From: an uncultured bacterium
GTDB lineage: Bacteria; Chloroflexota; Anaerolineae; JACIWP01
Direction of reading: 5' to 3'
Assembly (NCBI GenBank): GCA_903872005.1
Contig: CAIQJD010000421.1
Span: 1 to 6,373 of the forward strand
DNA: 6,373 nt
Part shown: piece by piece, positions 1 through 5,740 of the stretch
Layout: every line of letters starts with the position of its first letter
Numbering within the stretch: the stretch's first letter is position 1
Made by a program: the position numbers and the translations under genes
Notes under the pieces: model-generated
Told to the model about the DNA's origin: nothing
Database searches by the model: none
What the model saw: the letters and a program-made list of their open reading frames with translations, nothing else

Positions 1-2807
1 CCCCACGAGCCGCCGCGCAGGCAGCGATATCCGGACAGATGCGGATCCTCGCGTCCGCCGGCCTGCTCCTGGGGCGCGGCGTCCTCCCACGGATAAGGAA
101 ACCCCGCCGTGCTGAAATCATACCCGCCCCAGGCCGAAAGCTGCCACTCCCAGACATTGCCGGCCATATCCCGCGCCCCGCACGGGGCCGCGCCGGCCGG
201 GAAGATGCCGACGGCCGAAGGACGCTTGACTGTTTCCCCGGCATTGAGCTTCTCGGCGTCCCAGTCGTCGCCCCAGGGATAGACGCGCTTGCGGCCGGCG
301 GCCGCGTCCCAGCCGGCGGCCTTCTCCCATTCCGCCTCGGTGGGCAGGCGCACGCGCCAGGCCCCGGCCGTCAGCAGCTCGCCCAGGCGCGTCGCCGCGC
401 CATCCAGGATGACCTCCTGTTGGCTCGTCTTGAGCCGCTCGTTCAGCCAGGCGCAGTAGGCCATGGCCTCGTGCCAGCAGACGCCGACGACGGGCTGATT
501 GTCCTGATTGAAGCGCCCGTCATCCCAGAAGTAGGGGCGTCGGCGCTTCTCGGCCGGCCGCCCGGCAAGCCATCTTGCATACTGCTCGCGCAAGGCTTTG
601 TCCCGAATTGGCGCCAGGTCCTCTTCCGCGCCGGCCAGCCAGACGCGGCCGGCCGGCGTCCACCAGCCCTCTTCGGCGTAGCCCGTGGCGACGAAGGGGC
701 GGAACTGCGCGTTGGTGACCGGATAGCGCGCGATGAAGAAAGTTGGCAAGGTCAGCTCGTGCTGCGGCGTCTCGTCGGCATAGGCGTCCTCGCCGGCGTT
801 GGCCCCCATGCGAAAGGGGCCGGCCGGCATCGGCTGCCAGACCATCTCCGGCAGCGCACGCCCATCGGGCAGGACGCTAACCCCCACACCCGGCCGGGAG
901 TCGCCCAGGCGCGACAGCGCGGCGCCGGCGGCGGCCCGCAGGGACGGGGCCGCGCCGCGCAACGTCGCGTCTTCCAGCAGGGCAGTCAGCCGGCCGGCCA
1001 GGTCGCCGGCTGTGGCCGACGCGCTGCGCCATTCCAGAAAGGCGACGGCGGCCAGCTCGGCGCCAGCCAGCGCCAGGGCGGTCATCGGCTGCGTCTCCGC
1101 GTCCAGATGCGCCAGCCGGCGGATTAGCGCGCCGGGGATGAGTTCATTCTCCACACTGTACAGGTGACCGATGCCGAGCAGGATAGGCTCACGCCACCAA
1201 CTGCTCGCCAGGCGTCCCTCGTCCTCCAGGAAGCTGGCAATGGCCTGGACGCCGCCCGGATCGTCCACCACGCGACAGCCGGCCAGGTACTCCTGGAAGC
1301 TGAGGTGGCTGAATTGATAGCGCCGGCCCCGCTCTTCCATCAGGCCGCCGCGCTCGCGATTGGCGGCGATGAAGGCATCTGCCAGCCGGCCGGCTTCTTC
1401 GGGCTGAGCACGACACTCCTGGCCCTGATAGCGGCACAGCTCGTCCCGCAGGGCCTTCTCGTCCAATTCGCGGCCGGCGTTCTCGCCGCGTGCGTGGATA
1501 TGATAAGCCAGGTCCTGGTACATGGCTCGGCGCTTGCCCGGATCGCCCCACAACTTCGCCAGACGCGCGCTCATCTCTTTCTGGGGATGATACGAAGCGG
1601 TGAGGAGCGCATTCACCACCTCGCGGTAAAGCGTGGCCCGCTTGTCAGGCAGCGTCGTTTTTCGGAGATGCACGATGAGCAGCATGCGCACCATCAGGGG
1701 GCTGGCGACAAAGCGGCCGGCTTCTGCGCCGTGCGGCTGCTCGGCCAATTGCGCTTCGAGCCGCTCCACGCCGGCGATCAACTCGGCGGTGTAGTCGTCG
1801 CGCTTCTTCTCTTCGCCCTTCCGACAGAAGATGGCTCCATACGCCAGACAAATCAGCTCGTTGACCATCTCCGAGCGCAGTGGACGCACATGAATGGCTC
1901 GAAAGTCCGAGGTCAGCACCGCGTCGCCCTGATAGGCGCGCGTGCGGCAGGTGACGACGAAACGCGTGCCATCATCCCCCTTCGCCAGATCATCCACGGC
2001 TTGCGCGACCTCAGCCCGTATAGCGTCGTCGGGCACTTCGTCCAACCCATCCAGGAGCAAGATGATATCCTGGCCCCGGTCAAGCAGGGTCGAGAAGAAA
2101 TCCGCCGGCAGCCAATTCTTCTCTCGCTCGATGAGGTAGTGGGAAATGAACGTCGCCAGTGTCCGCATCTTCGGGTCAGGGTCATTGGCGAACTTGCGCC
2201 GGTACTCCGGGAAAAGGCTCAGCGGGACCAGGATCGGCAGAGGAACCGCTCCGCTCAACCCCAGGCGCTCCGTCGCCAATTTCTGGTTGCGTGTCAACAA
2301 CGCCTCGGCGCAGGTCCAGGCGATATGTTGCAGCAAGATGGTCTTACCGCAGCCCGGTCCTCCAATGACCGCCAGGCGTTTGCCAAAGGTCAATAGCTCG
2401 CGCATGTTGATAGGGGCGGTGGAGCCGCCATCCAGCATCTCGCCCATACCGCCGGCCGGGTCGGTTTTGTTGCGCCCACCCCTTTCCATCGGCGCGTCAG
2501 CTTCCAGCGGCACATACACTTTATCCAGCGGCATGGAGACATACTGCAGCTCCGGCCCTTCTTCTTCCTGAATGCGAATGCCGCGCAAGTCAATCTTGCC
2601 GGCGTCCTCGCGCAGCCACCTCAAGTAGCGCTCCAGCGCGACCCGATATTCGGCCTCGGTGGCGCGCCCGCCGCCGGCATAGTAATGGTTCTCGATATGC
2701 TTGATGCTGATGCCGGTATTGATGTCGCCGTCGGCCTTGTTATTATTCGCATCGCCGGTGCGCGCCCCCGCCAGGCGTTGCCACACGCGTCGCAGCCAGT
2801 TCTCCAT
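1..2807 (-). CDS. NACHT-domain STAND NTPase fused to C-terminal FGE-sulfatase domain (3' end cut by window)
   Basis: The frame is open from the ATG at 2807 to the window edge: 935 codons, no stop, C-terminus missing. Residues 17-35 carry a TG...INTG motif shared with the upstream gene. Residues 50-105 hold a conserved-looking pre-NACHT segment (YLRWL, LDLRGI, VYVPL). The NACHT domain has the P-loop GGPGCGKT (149-156), Walker B LLLDGLDEV (250-258), TCRTR (286-290) and the distal FSHLSFQEYLAG motif (499-510). An Ala/Leu-rich helical, possibly HEAT-like, region follows (about 545-645). From about 656 an FGE-sulfatase domain begins: MPAGPFRMG, CWHEAMAYCAWL (777-788), RLPTEAEWEKAA (820-831), YPWGDDW, DMAGNVWEW (880-888), LRGGSW at the edge. 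The active-site cysteines of true FGEs would lie beyond the window, so catalysis cannot be judged. Start: GGAAGGGA lies 3 nt upstream. The NACHT and all its ATP-binding residues look intact. Family knowledge: NACHT STAND proteins are NLR-like switches, many of them antiphage. A role in conflict is inferred. Confidence 0.93.
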   Translation of the reverse strand, partial: MENWLRRVWQRLAGARTGDANNNKADGDINTGISIKHIENHYYAGGGRATEAEYRVALERYLRWLREDAGKIDLRGIRIQEEEGPELQYVSMPLDKVYVPLEADAPMERGGRNKTDPAGGMGEMLDGGSTAPINMRELLTFGKRLAVIGGPGCGKTILLQHIAWTCAEALLTRNQKLATERLGLSGAVPLPILVPLSLFPEYRRKFANDPDPKMRTLATFISHYLIEREKNWLPADFFSTLLDRGQDIILLLDGLDEVPDDAIRAEVAQAVDDLAKGDDGTRFVVTCRTRAYQGDAVLTSDFRAIHVRPLRSEMVNELICLAYGAIFCRKGEEKKRDDYTAELIAGVERLEAQLAEQPHGAEAGRFVASPLMVRMLLIVHLRKTTLPDKRATLYREVVNALLTASYHPQKEMSARLAKLWGDPGKRRAMYQDLAYHIHARGENAGRELDEKALRDELCRYQGQECRAQPEEAGRLADAFIAANRERGGLMEERGRRYQFSHLSFQEYLAGCRVVDDPGGVQAIASFLEDEGRLASSWWREPILLGIGHLYSVENELIPGALIRRLAHLDAETQPMTALALAGAELAAVAFLEWRSASATAGDLAGRLTALLEDATLRGAAPSLRAAAGAALSRLGDSRPGVGVSVLPDGRALPEMVWQPMPAGPFRMGANAGEDAYADETPQHELTLPTFFIARYPVTNAQFRPFVATGYAEEGWWTPAGRVWLAGAEEDLAPIRDKALREQYARWLAGRPAEKRRRPYFWDDGRFNQDNQPVVGVCWHEAMAYCAWLNERLKTSQQEVILDGAATRLGELLTAGAWRVRLPTEAEWEKAAGWDAAAGRKRVYPWGDDWDAEKLNAGETVKRPSAVGIFPAGAAPCGARDMAGNVWEWQLSAWGGYDFSTAGFPYPWEDAAPQEQAGGREDPHLSGYRCLRGGSW
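2703..2759 (-). repeat. INTG motif at the NACHT protein N-terminus (residues 17-35)
   Basis: Encodes TGDANNNKADGDINTGISI, with the same 19-residue length and register as the two copies in the upstream gene. It follows a short basic, Trp-containing leader (residues 1-16) and precedes the pre-NACHT segment. On the plus strand a 19-nt run (2712-2730) is identical to the corresponding bases of copy 2 (3177-3195). Confidence 0.85.
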
Positions 2808-2855
2808 CGCTCCCTTCCTTCCTGTCGTCGCGCGCCATGTCCTCGCCCCGGGGAA

Positions 2856-3359
2856 TCACACGAACAAGGTTTTGATCGCCTGGAACAAGGCTACAGCCAC
2901 CGGCAGCGCCTTCAAGACCAGCGTGCCGGCCTTGTCGGCGGCGTCCAGCGCCTTGCCGGCAAAGGTGATTGCTTCAACAGTCTGCGTCAGGCTCTGGCGC
3001 AGGCGTTGCGCGGCCGGCTTCTTCTTGCTCGTCTCAGCCAGCGCGGCGTCGGCAGCCGCCAGGGCCGGCCCGGTCGCCGCCAGCGCCGGCGCTTGCTTCT
3101 GCAGCTCGGCAAGTGTCTGCCTCAAGCCTTGCAGCTCCTTCACGAAGGCCGCCCGATCGGCGATCTCCACTTGCAGGCCGGTATTGATGTCGCCGCCGGC
3201 GCGGCTATCCACCACGTTGCCGGTATTCAGGCGCTGCATCAGTTTCAATGCGTCGCGCAATATGGCTTCATCCGTGAGGCCGGTAATCTGCACGCCGGTG
3301 TTGATGCCCTCGGTCGCCCGGCTGTTCTTCACGCTGCCCGTTTTGCCCTGCGGCGTCAT
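2856..3359 (-). CDS. Small protein of unknown family with two TG...INTG motifs and a hydrophobic helical C-terminus
   Basis: A 167-aa protein that I do not recognise as a named family. Residues 7-25 and 46-64 are two copies of a 19-residue motif, also present once at the N-terminus of the NACHT protein encoded 48 bp downstream. Residues about 67-167 look wholly helical: an amphipathic heptad-like stretch (FVKELQGLRQTLAELQKQ, 72-89), an Ala-rich linker, a basic KKKPAAQRLRQ patch, and a last 24 residues (144-167) rich in Leu, Val, Ala and Phe that could insert in a membrane or pack in a bundle. There is no signal peptide and there are no enzyme motifs. The start was chosen at 3359 because AGGAGG lies 5 nt upstream; an in-frame ATG at 3398 would add 13 residues but has no ribosome site and would start about 6 nt from the predicted transcription start. 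It is the first gene of the operon with the NACHT gene. Possible roles: effector, adaptor or regulator of the NACHT protein (inference). Confidence 0.88.
   Translation of the reverse strand: MTPQGKTGSVKNSRATEGINTGVQITGLTDEAILRDALKLMQRLNTGNVVDSRAGGDINTGLQVEIADRAAFVKELQGLRQTLAELQKQAPALAATGPALAAADAALAETSKKKPAAQRLRQSLTQTVEAITFAGKALDAADKAGTLVLKALPVAVALFQAIKTLFV
3168..3224 (-). repeat. INTG motif, copy 2 (small protein residues 46-64)
   Basis: Encodes TGNVVDSRAGGDINTGLQV. It aligns without gaps over 19 residues with copy 1 in the same protein (residues 7-25) and with the copy at the NACHT N-terminus. Invariant positions: T1, G2, A9, I13-N14-T15-G16, with hydrophobics at 17 and 19. It is separated from copy 1 by a 20-residue, mostly helical-looking linker. 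Confidence 0.85.
3285..3341 (-). repeat. INTG motif, copy 1 (small protein residues 7-25)
   Basis: Encodes TGSVKNSRATEGINTGVQI. Compared with copy 2 it keeps TG, V at 4, SRA at 7-9 and INTG at 13-16, followed by [VL]Q[IV]. The end, VQITG, loosely recalls the I/V-Q-x-G core of RHIM amyloid motifs; this is a resemblance only. Confidence 0.85.
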
Positions 3360-3364
3360 GGTCG

Positions 3365-3370
3365 CCTCCT
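3365..3370 (-). promoter_or_regulatory. Shine-Dalgarno AGGAGG that fixes the small-protein start
   Basis: Perfect AGGAGG on the minus strand, 5 nt before the ATG at 3359. It is the reason for rejecting the longer in-frame start at 3398. Confidence 0.85.
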
Positions 3371-3410
3371 GTTCTGTTCGATACGTGCACGGTTCCATCG
3401 CGTTGGCGCG

Positions 3411-3439
3411 AGTATAGCGCCGGCCGGCCGGCGCGTCAA
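3411..3439 (-). promoter_or_regulatory. Sigma70-type promoter of the small protein/NACHT operon
   Basis: On the minus strand, TTGACG (3434-3439) and TATACT (3411-3416) are separated by exactly 17 bp, each one base from consensus. The expected transcription start is near 3404, giving a leader of about 45 nt before the ATG at 3359, with AGGAGG inside it. The spacer is occupied by an 18-bp palindrome (separate entry), which suggests the promoter could be repressible. The position upstream of both minus-strand genes fits a single operon transcript. Confidence 0.7.
3417..3434. promoter_or_regulatory. Perfect 18-bp palindrome filling the promoter spacer (candidate operator)
   Basis: GCGCCGGCCGGCCGGCGC reads identically on both strands. 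It spans exactly from the base next to the -10 box to the first base of the -35 box of the minus-strand promoter. A dimeric regulator bound here would exclude RNA polymerase. Caution: GCCGGC is very common throughout this window, so part of the symmetry may reflect genome composition. Confidence 0.45.
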
Positions 3440-3510
3440 GCGCGTCGCTTTTGCGGCCACCCGATTGGCTCGCGGTCGTTTCGTCCCTCGCCGGATGACC
3501 ACTTTTCGAG

Positions 3511-3516
3511 TATAAT
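3511..3516 (+). promoter_or_regulatory. -10 element TATAAT upstream of the nucleotidyltransferase module
   Basis: A perfect TATAAT in otherwise GC-rich intergenic DNA, with initiation expected near 3523 and the preferred ATG at 3538. I see no good -35 box at 15-19 bp spacing and no TGn extension, so it may need an activator or simply be weak. It diverges from the minus-strand promoter about 95 bp away. Confidence 0.5.
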
Positions 3517-3525
3517 ACGATGTAT

Positions 3526-3529
3526 GGAG
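3526..3529 (+). promoter_or_regulatory. Shine-Dalgarno GGAG for the 75-aa gene
   Basis: GGAG lies 8 nt before the ATG at 3538. The alternative in-frame ATG at 3520 lies only 3 nt after the TATAAT box and would be upstream of the expected transcript start, so 3538 is preferred. Confidence 0.6.
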
Positions 3530-3537
3530 ATGGGATT

Positions 3538-3765
3538 ATGGAGCAGACTCAGCCTGCCAACAGCAAGGACTTTGTCGAACGACATGGCCGGCTGGCCGAC
3601 CTCGACCGCTCTTTTGATCTGGAGTTCTGGCAGAACCAGCCGCCCCAGGCGCGTTTCGACGCGGCCTGGGAACTAATCATCCACGCGCACAGGGTCAAAG
3701 AAGGCGATGTTTGTCAACTCCGACTTCAGCGATCTGTTGAGTCTTTTCAACGTCAACCGCGTTAA
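3538..3765 (+). CDS. Small hypothetical protein paired with the nucleotidyltransferase (75 aa)
   Basis: A 75-aa soluble, charged protein with no recognised domain. It contains HGRLADLDRSFDLEFWQ (16-32), RFDAAWELIIHA (39-50) and a C-terminal QLRLQRSVESFQRQPR (60-75). The Trp/Phe-bearing helices and Arg/Gln-rich tail look like a compact helical protein. My recollection, unverified, is that short proteins of this pattern recur directly upstream of small nucleotidyltransferase genes in Chloroflexota. Its end overlaps the nucleotidyltransferase gene by 59 nt in another frame, so the two are probably co-translated and functionally linked, perhaps as an antitoxin-like partner (inference). The C-terminal tail reads as protein-like, so I take the overlap as genuine rather than as a frameshift. 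Confidence 0.75.
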   Translation: MEQTQPANSKDFVERHGRLADLDRSFDLEFWQNQPPQARFDAAWELIIHAHRVKEGDVCQLRLQRSVESFQRQPR

Positions 3766-4183
3766 GTACCTCGTAATCGGCGGCTACGCGCTCATCCAGT
3801 ATGCCGAACCGCGCTATACCAAAGACCTCGATTTGTGGATCAGCGCGGATGCAGTCAACGCGCGTGCCGTCTTCAAGGCGTTACGCGAATTTGGCGCGCC
3901 TCTCGCCGGCCTGACCGAGTCGGATTTCGCTCAAGACGGCTATTTCTACCAGATGGGGAGGCCGCCGGCGCGCGTGGATATCCTCATGGGAATCCCGGGA
4001 TTGACCTTTGCTGAAGCCTGGCCGCGTCGCGTCGAAATCAATTTCGACGATCTTAGGGTGCCTTTCATTGCGCGGCAGGACCTCATCGCCGCGAAACGCG
4101 CATCCGGGCGACCACAAGATCTATTGGATGTAGAGATGTTGCTGAAGTCCGACGACGCCCCTGCCCAACACAGCCCAGCGTAG
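3707..4183 (+). CDS. Small nucleotidyltransferase-fold protein (AbiEii/MNT-like)
   Basis: A 158-aa protein with the hallmarks of the Pol-beta nucleotidyltransferase superfamily: YLVIGGYAL with the GG signature (residues 21-29), DLDLW supplying the two metal-binding aspartates (D40, D42), and a third acidic strand VDIL (D91). The C-terminal DLIAAKRASGRPQDLLDVEML (125-145) is typical of small AbiEii-like and related nucleotidyltransferases. All catalytic acids are present, so it is probably active. Known relatives transfer nucleotides to tRNA or proteins in toxin-antitoxin and abortive-infection modules; the substrate here cannot be read from sequence. The start at 3707 fits the usual N-terminus of the family (short leader, then a leucine-rich helix before the GG strand). 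The ribosome site is weak (GAAGG, 2 nt away), consistent with coupling to the overlapping upstream gene. I see no HEPN partner. Confidence 0.85.
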   Translation: MFVNSDFSDLLSLFNVNRVKYLVIGGYALIQYAEPRYTKDLDLWISADAVNARAVFKALREFGAPLAGLTESDFAQDGYFYQMGRPPARVDILMGIPGLTFAEAWPRRVEINFDDLRVPFIARQDLIAAKRASGRPQDLLDVEMLLKSDDAPAQHSPA

Positions 4184-4216
4184 GGGCGGCGCGTCTATCT
4201 GCGCGGCCGCCACCCC
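4183..4216. terminator. GC-rich hairpin between convergent stop codons
   Basis: GGGGCGGCGCG (4183-4193) can pair with CGCGGCCGCCACCCC (4202-4216) around an 8-nt loop, allowing one bulged G and one bulged A. It spans the nucleotidyltransferase stop (4181-4183) and the methyltransferase stop (4195-4197). There is no T-tract on either strand, so it is at best a weak or factor-assisted bidirectional terminator. Confidence 0.3.
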
Positions 4217-5655
4217 GGCGCCAGCTCGCAGCGCGCCCGCTCGATCACCTCGTCCATGGCCGCCTCTTGCGCCGGCGTCAGATACCGTCGCGGCTCCCGC
4301 GCCAGCAACTCCTCCACCCGCGCGTGCGCCCGCTCCAGCGTCGTCTTCCCCTCGTTCTCCAGCCACTCCGACAGCCGCCGGCGATAGAAGACCTTCGGGC
4401 TATAGAAACACTCGCGCATGTGCCGCAGCGTGTGCGCCGCGTCAATGAAATTCCCGCCCGGCCCCTGCTCCACGATCAAGTCCACCGCCAGCGCCTCATC
4501 GTCAATCGTCAGCCCTTTGAGCAGATGCTTCACATAGCCGGCGATCTCATTGTCAATCACCGCCTGTTCATAGGCGAAAATCTCTTTCAACTGCCCCACG
4601 CCGCCGATCCCCTTGCTGCCGGCCAGGCCGGTGAAGAGCATATACATCATCTTCTCCGCCGCAGCCTGCTGATCCGGCGTATGCGCCCCCACGTCCAGGA
4701 TCGGATGATTGCACATCAGATGGAACCCATAATACTCCAACATCTTCTGCCCCAGGAAGGGGAGCAAGGTCTGCTCCGGCGAGCCGCTGGCAATGTCGCC
4801 GCTGACCAAATCGAGCTGGTAGGAATGATTGCAGAAGAAGACCGGCGTCTCGGCGTTGATCGCCTTGACGATGCACACGCCGGCCAGCCGCTCGGCGTTT
4901 TCCAGAGCGATGTTGGCCGCCGGCGTGATGGGCGACTGGATGCCGCAGATCACATTGGAGCCGATGCCGATGATCTGGCCCTGCTCGATGACCCACAGCG
5001 CATGCTCCAACAGGTGCGTCTCCCAGCGCAAGGGGCTGGCCGGGAAGAGGCCCAGCGAGACGACCGGGTTGCGGCGCAGGCCCTCGGCTCCGCCATATTT
5101 GATCGCTGCCAGCTCCAGCATATATTCCATGCTGCGCCGGTAGTACGAATAGGTGAACGAGGGATTGCGCCCCAGCCCCCCGCCGCCGGCCTTACTCGTA
5201 TAGGCCCAGGCGTAGCGATGATCGTACAGGTCCCAGAGCGACGGCGGCATGTCCGGCTGCATCACCAGGGTGCCGGCCTCATCCACATGCTCCAGCCCAT
5301 CAGCCAGGCGCGCCACATCGGCCAGATCCTGAAAGACGACCGGCCGCGGCCGGCCGCTGGCGTAGTCATAAATCTGCTGCGCCCCACAATCCATGCTCAC
5401 CGACAGAGTCGGCCCGGCCAGCCGGCGGTTCAGGTTGCCGCGAAAGTTCATCAATAGCTCTTCCACGCGGTCGCCGGCAAACCAGACCCGCCTGGCAGCC
5501 AGGTCTACCCGATAGCCGGCCACGGCCAGATGCTCCAGAGCGCGCGGATGCGCCACATACGCGCCGGCCTTTTCCAGGATCGTCAGGCTGGCCTGATGGA
5601 TCTTGCGAAGTTGCGTGTCTTCGAAGGGGCGCAACGCGCCGTAGAACGATGTCAT
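4195..5655 (-). CDS. MttB/trimethylamine methyltransferase family protein, non-pyrrolysine type
   Basis: A 486-aa protein matching the MTTB family along its whole length, close to the usual 480-500 aa. Recognisable stretches are GAYVAHPRAL (31-40), VSMDCGAQQIYDYASGRPRP (86-105), KAGGGGLGRNPSF (155-167), GIQSPITPAANIALENAERLAG (238-259) and GAHTPDQQAAAEKMMYML (333-350). Family role: a TIM-barrel enzyme that transfers a methyl group from a quaternary or tertiary amine such as glycine betaine, carnitine or proline betaine to a cobalamin-carrying corrinoid protein. True TMA methyltransferases carry pyrrolysine at an in-frame amber codon; this frame is open with TAG only as its final stop, so it belongs with the MtgB-like homologues, substrate unknown. 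No corrinoid protein gene is visible next to it. Start: GGAGG lies 7 nt before the ATG at 5655. It is 85 bp downstream of the kinase gene and could be cotranscribed with it. Confidence 0.92.
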   Translation of the reverse strand: MTSFYGALRPFEDTQLRKIHQASLTILEKAGAYVAHPRALEHLAVAGYRVDLAARRVWFAGDRVEELLMNFRGNLNRRLAGPTLSVSMDCGAQQIYDYASGRPRPVVFQDLADVARLADGLEHVDEAGTLVMQPDMPPSLWDLYDHRYAWAYTSKAGGGGLGRNPSFTYSYYRRSMEYMLELAAIKYGGAEGLRRNPVVSLGLFPASPLRWETHLLEHALWVIEQGQIIGIGSNVICGIQSPITPAANIALENAERLAGVCIVKAINAETPVFFCNHSYQLDLVSGDIASGSPEQTLLPFLGQKMLEYYGFHLMCNHPILDVGAHTPDQQAAAEKMMYMLFTGLAGSKGIGGVGQLKEIFAYEQAVIDNEIAGYVKHLLKGLTIDDEALAVDLIVEQGPGGNFIDAAHTLRHMRECFYSPKVFYRRRLSEWLENEGKTTLERAHARVEELLAREPRRYLTPAQEAAMDEVIERARCELAPGWRPRR

Positions 5656-5700
5656 GGGATAGCCTCCGCTTCTTCTCGGTCACGAGATATACCTTGCTGG

Positions 5701-5717
5701 AAGACCTCACGGGTCTT
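5701..5717. repeat. Small inverted repeat between kinase and methyltransferase genes
   Basis: AAGACC (5701-5706), a 5-nt loop, then GGTCTT (5712-5717): a perfect 6-bp stem in the 85-bp gap between the kinase stop and the methyltransferase ATG. No T-tract follows on the minus strand. It could be a weak terminator, an mRNA hairpin or an operator. A TATATC at 5686-5691 just downstream might be a -10 box for the methyltransferase, but no -35 accompanies it. Confidence 0.3.
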
Positions 5718-5740
5718 AAAGGCCGGTGCGGTATTCCGAA

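Noticed and set aside
39..1127. Long plus-strand open frame (362 codons) opposite the FGE domain
   Set aside because: It is antisense to a frame with unmistakable FGE-sulfatase motifs; its translation is low-complexity Arg/Ala/Gly/Pro with no family pattern, as expected of GC-rich shadow frames.
1164..2396. Long plus-strand open frame (410 codons) opposite the NACHT domain
   Set aside because: It covers the P-loop, Walker B and FSHLSFQEYL motifs on the other strand and shows no domain of its own.
2808..2837. Upstream ATG between the two operon genes (minus strand, near 2838) as NACHT start
   Set aside because: It is 31 nt from the chosen ATG and therefore out of frame.
3360..3398. Longer start for the small protein at ATG 3398
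   Set aside because: No ribosome site upstream, almost no leader after the predicted promoter, and a perfect AGGAGG placed for the ATG at 3359.
2685..3515. Plus-strand open frames opposite the small protein and the intergenic promoter region
   Set aside because: The minus frame has a perfect ribosome site, a promoter and repeats conserved at the protein level; the plus translation is compositionally biased and runs through the promoter region.
3520..3537. Longer start for the 75-aa gene at ATG 3520
   Set aside because: It would begin 3 nt after the TATAAT box, before the expected transcription start; 3538 has GGAG at 8 nt.
4267..5457. 396-codon plus-strand frame opposite the methyltransferase
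   Set aside because: The minus-strand frame matches the MTTB family end to end; the plus frame is its complement shadow.
4195..5655. Pyrrolysine-containing MttB
   Set aside because: No internal in-frame TAG; the only TAG is the terminal codon after a full-length 486-aa protein, and no pyl genes are visible.
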